This document shows positions 44,305 through 47,544 of a stretch of 47,544 nucleotides of DNA, in pieces. Where the stretch lies: contig CAJNDS010000619.1 of NCBI GenBank assembly GCA_905221605.1, positions 55,345 through 102,888 of the forward strand. Reading direction: 5' to 3'. This stretch comes from Symbiodinium natans. Taxonomy: Eukaryota > Sar > Dinophyceae > Suessiales > Symbiodiniaceae. The position numbers were made by a program, and so were the translations under genes. Positions within the stretch are counted from its first letter, which is position 1; each line of letters starts with the position of its first letter. Under the pieces are notes generated by a model. It saw only the letters and a program-made list of their open reading frames with translations. It did not search any database and was not told the DNA's origin.

Positions 44305-44770
44305 TGTTTGTGCTTCTGGGGCTTGTGCTCAAGCATTCTGTGTGCCTGCTTGCAACTACTTCAAGGTGGAGCCATAAAGCACATCTAGAGCTCGGAATTG
44401 GAGCTTTTTCTTGCCGCTGTGCCTCAAATTTGCGGCGAAGAGTGTCAACACAGTCGTCAGAGCAGGACTGGACCTAGCTGCCTTGAAGGGGGGCTAGTTT
44501 TTGTTCACCGGGCGCAAAAGAGAGCCCGGAAACCCCTTAGAACTTGTGAAGCTATATGGAACTCACCCGTCACCAGATAACTCTCTCGAGTCTCGGTTTC
44601 TCAATTGACTTCTCGCCCGTCCGTCCTCAGGTATGGTGCTCCTTTGAACACTTTGAACACGTAGCCCATGAGGCCCTGCATGAAACGTAGAGGGAGCATA
44701 TCTGACCATGTGCGGCTAATGCAAGCCACATGTGCCAACAGGGCCGAACATGGCCAAGAACTGTGTGGAA
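44305..44770. other. No confident gene
   Basis: Unique sequence upstream of the first placed LRR exon. More LRR exons may be here, but none has convincing borders. Confidence 0.35.
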
Positions 44771-44772
44771 AG

Positions 44773-44822
44773 TCCCCTAAACCCTAAACCCTAAACCCTG
44801 AACCCTAAACCCAAAACCCCAA
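44773..44822 (-). repeat. CCCTAAA array, about 6 units
   Basis: CCCTAAA with CCCTGAA and CCCAAAA variants. Confidence 0.93.
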
Positions 44823-44924
44823 ACCTCCCACGAAGGGGCCTCAGCCGTGATTTGACCGCATTTTCTAACGGAAAGCTCCCGGAGCCCCAGCAAGCCGGCC
44901 AGCGGAGGCTTTCACCTCATAGGC

Positions 44925-45045
44925 TTAGGGTTTAGGGTTTAGGGTTTAGGGTTTAGGGTTTAGGGTTTAGGGTTTAGGGTTTAGGGTTTAGGGTTTAGGG
45001 TTTAGGGTTTAGGGTTTAGGGTTTAGGGTTTAGGGTTTAAGGTTT
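44925..45045 (+). repeat. TTTAGGG array, about 17 units
   Basis: The longest perfect TTTAGGG array in the window, with unique sequence on both sides. Its orientation is opposite to 44773-44822. Confidence 0.98.
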
Positions 45046-45640
45046 AGGTAGGCAGGCTGGAGCAACTGGCCTGCAGTCTTCGTGCTGCCTCTTCCTCCTG
45101 TCGTGCAGCTGCAAGGGATCACGTACGACAGTTCACTTTGCTGCTGTCTCAGATCACGCACTCTCAATCCTGAGACCCTAAACCCATAACCCTCAAGCCC
45201 CTAAACCCTAAACCCTAACACAGACTGAGGCCACGGCGAAGAAAATCCGAACATGACAGCGGTCGAAATCCCAAGCTTGACCTCGATTCTTGCCCGTGAG
45301 GATGTGCGCCTTCCCAGGGATCGGCTTAGGGTCTCCAAGTTTGCACGAGCGCTGCTTGCTCTGCCTGCCGAAGGGCATCAAGAGGGTGGATTCAAGATGC
45401 CGGCCAGCTTGACCGCCTCAATGCGCGACTTGCTGCACAGGTTGCCGCACAACTGGCTCCAGCACGCTGCAAGGACAGAGCCTACAAAATCTAAGCTCGG
45501 GACAACTTCTGACAGTTGCGGTCGCTCCTGGCACCAATATGGAACCAAGACTAACATTAAGTTGGTCAAAGTTATGGCTTCCATCGTGAACCTTCAATGA
45601 GCGAATGCCAAAACCGGCTGGTGGTGCTAATGGATGCAAC
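45046..45640. other. No confident gene
   Basis: Unique sequence with CCCTAAA fragments at 45174-45217. A 115-codon plus frame starts at 45253 (TSILAREDVRLPRDRLRVSK). The opposite strand also reads in a protein-like way (ARANLETLSRSLGRR). Neither is called. Confidence 0.35.
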
Positions 45641-45643
45641 ATG

Positions 45644-45815
45644 AGGGGTGTCGCTTTCAAGTGTCCCCATCGTTTTACAGGGTTTTAACATCAATCATCC
45701 ACGCTTGATGTCTGCAGTTGTCGCTTTGGGAAATTCAAGGCTATAGCACACCCAGCAGCTCATTGACTCAGGGGTGTCGCTTTTCAAGTGTTCCCATCGT
45801 TTTACAGGGTTTTGG
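45644..45815 (+). repeat. Pair of about 43-bp direct repeats
   Basis: GGGGTGTCGCTTT, CAAGTGT, CCCATCGTTTTACAGGGTTT occurs at 45643-45685 and again at 45770-45814 with few differences. The start-to-start distance is 127 bases. Confidence 0.85.
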
Positions 45816-46535
45816 GCATTCATGTCCAATGGCTGGGGGTTTTGGCGCTTGCTCACATGGTAATTAGTGGCAGCGCGTAGTCTGCCAGTGGTCACATTTC
45901 AGGGCCTATGAATACCAGCTTGAAACCCCGTGCTGCTGAAGGTCGAGGCTTGGTGTTCTGTTGCGATTAGAAGAACACGCAACCTGCACAACCAGCACGT
46001 AGTGCAGCTTGCCGGCGCCTCCACGGGCCCGCAACACCGGCAGGCGAGCTCCCCAACCGACTTGGCCACGTCGAGGTCCCAGTCAGGCGAGACCCGGCGT
46101 CGGAGCTGCTCCATGTCGGGGGCGCTGTAGGACCTGGGCTGCGAACGAACCATGTGCTGTAGAAACCCAAAGACAGTTAACTACAGCTCCTCAATCGGTT
46201 CTGTGGCCATGTCTCCCTGCGCCCTAATTCAACGAACTGGTTCCTGCTGGGCACCAAATACTTCCAACCTTGCGAGGTTTCCTGAGTCGAGTGGGCTCTA
46301 CTCACCAATTGCCGCAACTCGAAGTCTGCTCCAGAAGCCTAGACGCCGTGGACACGCAAGGAACCTGTTAAACACCTTTGATTGCTGGAAGTTCTTGAGT
46401 GCGTTGGGCACTACAGGAAAACTTCCGCAGTTTTGACGCTGGTCAAGCCCCTGCTATTCCCTTCTCACCATCCGTATTCTGACTATTCTGATATTATGTA
46501 TTCCTTCTCTTTGTTCGTCTTCTTGCTCTTTTTCT
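45816..46535. other. No confident gene
   Basis: Unique sequence. Overlapping 60-94 codon frames on both strands without motifs. Confidence 0.4.
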
Positions 46536-46735
46536 CTACTTATTCTCCTTCTCCGTGGGCGTGACGGTCCCGAGCGGACCCTTTTTTTCTGCGTGTTTGA
46601 CAGGCGAAACCCCTGTCTCTACCTCTCGCCCTCTCCCTCTCCGTCTTCGCCTGCTTCTCCTCCTCCTTCTCCTTCTCCTTCTCCTTCTCCTTCTGCTTCT
46701 TTTTCTTCTGCTCGTCCAGGCTATGCCATCCATTC
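46536..46735 (+). repeat. Pyrimidine (CTT/CTC) tract
   Basis: CCTTCTCCTTCTCC-type low complexity at about 46620-46722. The Arg/Glu/Lys-rich minus-strand frames come from it. Confidence 0.9.
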
Positions 46736-47165
46736 AACTCCCAAAGCGGCCTGTGAAGATCCGACGCCCCACGGGACAACCAAAACTCCTGGTCCACCCA
46801 TTCAACTCCCAAAGCATGGGGATTCCCTGCCCCACCTGCCCAGCAGGGTCGGGCCAGCGAAGATTCCCTGGTCCACCCACTCAACTCCCAAAGCGGCTGA
46901 GGACTCAATGCCCCACCTGCCCAGCAGGGTCGGGCCAACGAAAATTCCTCTTCCACCCAAACAACCCCCAGAAGTGGCCGGTGAAGATTCCCTGCCCCAC
47001 CTGCCCGGCAGGGTCAGGCCAACGAAGATTCCATGCCCCGCCTGCCCAGCAGGGTCGGGCCAACGAAGATTCCTGGTGCCCCCACCTGCCCAGCAGGGTC
47101 GGGCCAACGAAAATTCTCGTCCACCCAAACAACTCCCGAAGTGGCCGGTGAGGGTTCCATGCTCC
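46736..47165 (+). repeat. Complex minisatellite, about 5 units
   Basis: A core with CCCACCTGCCCAGCAGGGTC then GGGCCAACGAAGATTCC recurs near 46830, 46911, 46996, 47037 and 47083. It alternates with a second module (GTCCACCCACTCAACTCCCAAAG cut by variants). Long Trp/Gly/Arg-rich open frames on both strands are products of the repeat. Confidence 0.9.
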
Positions 47166-47187
47166 AGCGGAAAATTGTGCACGCTTG

Positions 47188-47284
47188 CACTTGAGCTTGA
47201 GCTTGAGCTTGCGCTTGAGCTTGAGCTTGGGCTTGGGCTTGGGCTTGGGCTTGGGCTTGGGCTTGGGCTTGAGCTTGACCTTGA
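47188..47284 (+). repeat. GAGCTT/GGGCTT hexamer repeat
   Basis: About six GAGCTT-type units, then about eight GGGCTT units, then GAGCTT and GACCTT. Confidence 0.95.
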
Positions 47285-47285
47285 G

Positions 47286-47454
47286 CGTGTGTGTATATAT
47301 ATTTATATATCTGTGTGTGTGTGTGTGTGTTGTGTGTGTGTTGTGCGTGTTTTGTGTGTGCTGTGTGTTGTGTGCGTGTGTTATGTGTGTGTGTTGTGTT
47401 GTGTGTGCGTGTGCGTGTGCGTGTGTGTGTGTGTGTGGGTGGGTGGTATGTGTG

Positions 47455-47489
<35 letters not shown>

Positions 47490-47544
47490 GTGTGTGTGTG
47501 TTGTGTGTGTTGTGTGTTGTGTGTTGTGTGTTGTGTGTTGTGTG
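47286..47544 (+). repeat. GT and TA microsatellite to window end
   Basis: (GT)n with TTGTG and GTGC variants, interrupted by (TA)n at 47457-47486. Confidence 0.97.

Noticed and set aside
44925-45045. A true chromosome end
   Set aside because: The TTTAGGG array is flanked by unique sequence on both sides, and arrays in both orientations occur across the window.
46540-47182. Trp/Gly/Arg-rich and Arg/Glu/Lys-rich frames on both strands
   Set aside because: They are products of the minisatellite and pyrimidine tract.

Overview
This window is eukaryotic nuclear DNA, and the best reading is a dinoflagellate. Three things point that way. First, TTTAGGG telomere-type repeats are scattered throughout in both orientations. 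Second, a conserved gene on the minus strand (a CobW/COG0523-family metal-chaperone GTPase, 30983 down to 24249) can be rebuilt by hand in frame across 16 exons, and 12 of its 15 introns start with GC or GA instead of GT, while every acceptor is AG followed by an exon G. That splice pattern is known from dinoflagellates. Third, almost every exon I can support lies on the minus strand, which fits unidirectional gene clusters. No bacterial operon, CRISPR array, rRNA or tRNA was found. The assignment to a dinoflagellate is an inference from these features; no species is claimed.

Layout. 1-1060 is GT/GTGG and CT microsatellite. 1172-2484 (minus) holds a five-exon unrecognised gene with ordinary GT-AG introns. 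Its first supported exon lies inside a 1.1-1.3 kb tandem duplication (2199-3339 and 3622-4906). 5199-5550 is a 41-bp tandem repeat. 5948-6042 (minus) is a protein-kinase catalytic-loop exon. 6.8-11.1 kb has several telomere-like arrays with small minus-strand exons between them. 13774-14055 (minus) holds two armadillo-like exons. 14-18.5 kb is sparse, with TA microsatellites. 18586-22553 is a 4-kb satellite of a 32-bp, internally palindromic unit whose long ORFs are artefacts. 24249-30983 (minus) is the CobW-family gene, its introns loaded with telomere-like arrays. 31-36 kb is repeat-rich, with a perfect 40-bp hairpin, an inverted-repeat element and a 53-base C run. 40.8-44.3 kb (minus) holds exons of a leucine-rich-repeat (AMN1/FBXL-type) protein. 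45-47.5 kb is telomere-like, minisatellite and microsatellite sequence.

Most interesting signal. At least two families of short (about 105-117 bp) terminal-inverted-repeat elements recur in the window. Five of the six copies I recognise lie inside inferred introns of minus-strand genes, in four cases starting or ending about 3-31 bases from a splice site. One of them makes up about 107 of the 132 bases of CobW intron 2. Together with the GC/GA-AG splice ends and short direct repeats at intron borders, this suggests introner-like elements: mobile elements that became introns. The genes have no obvious shared pathway. Only the CobW-family GTPase can be given a biochemical role with confidence.
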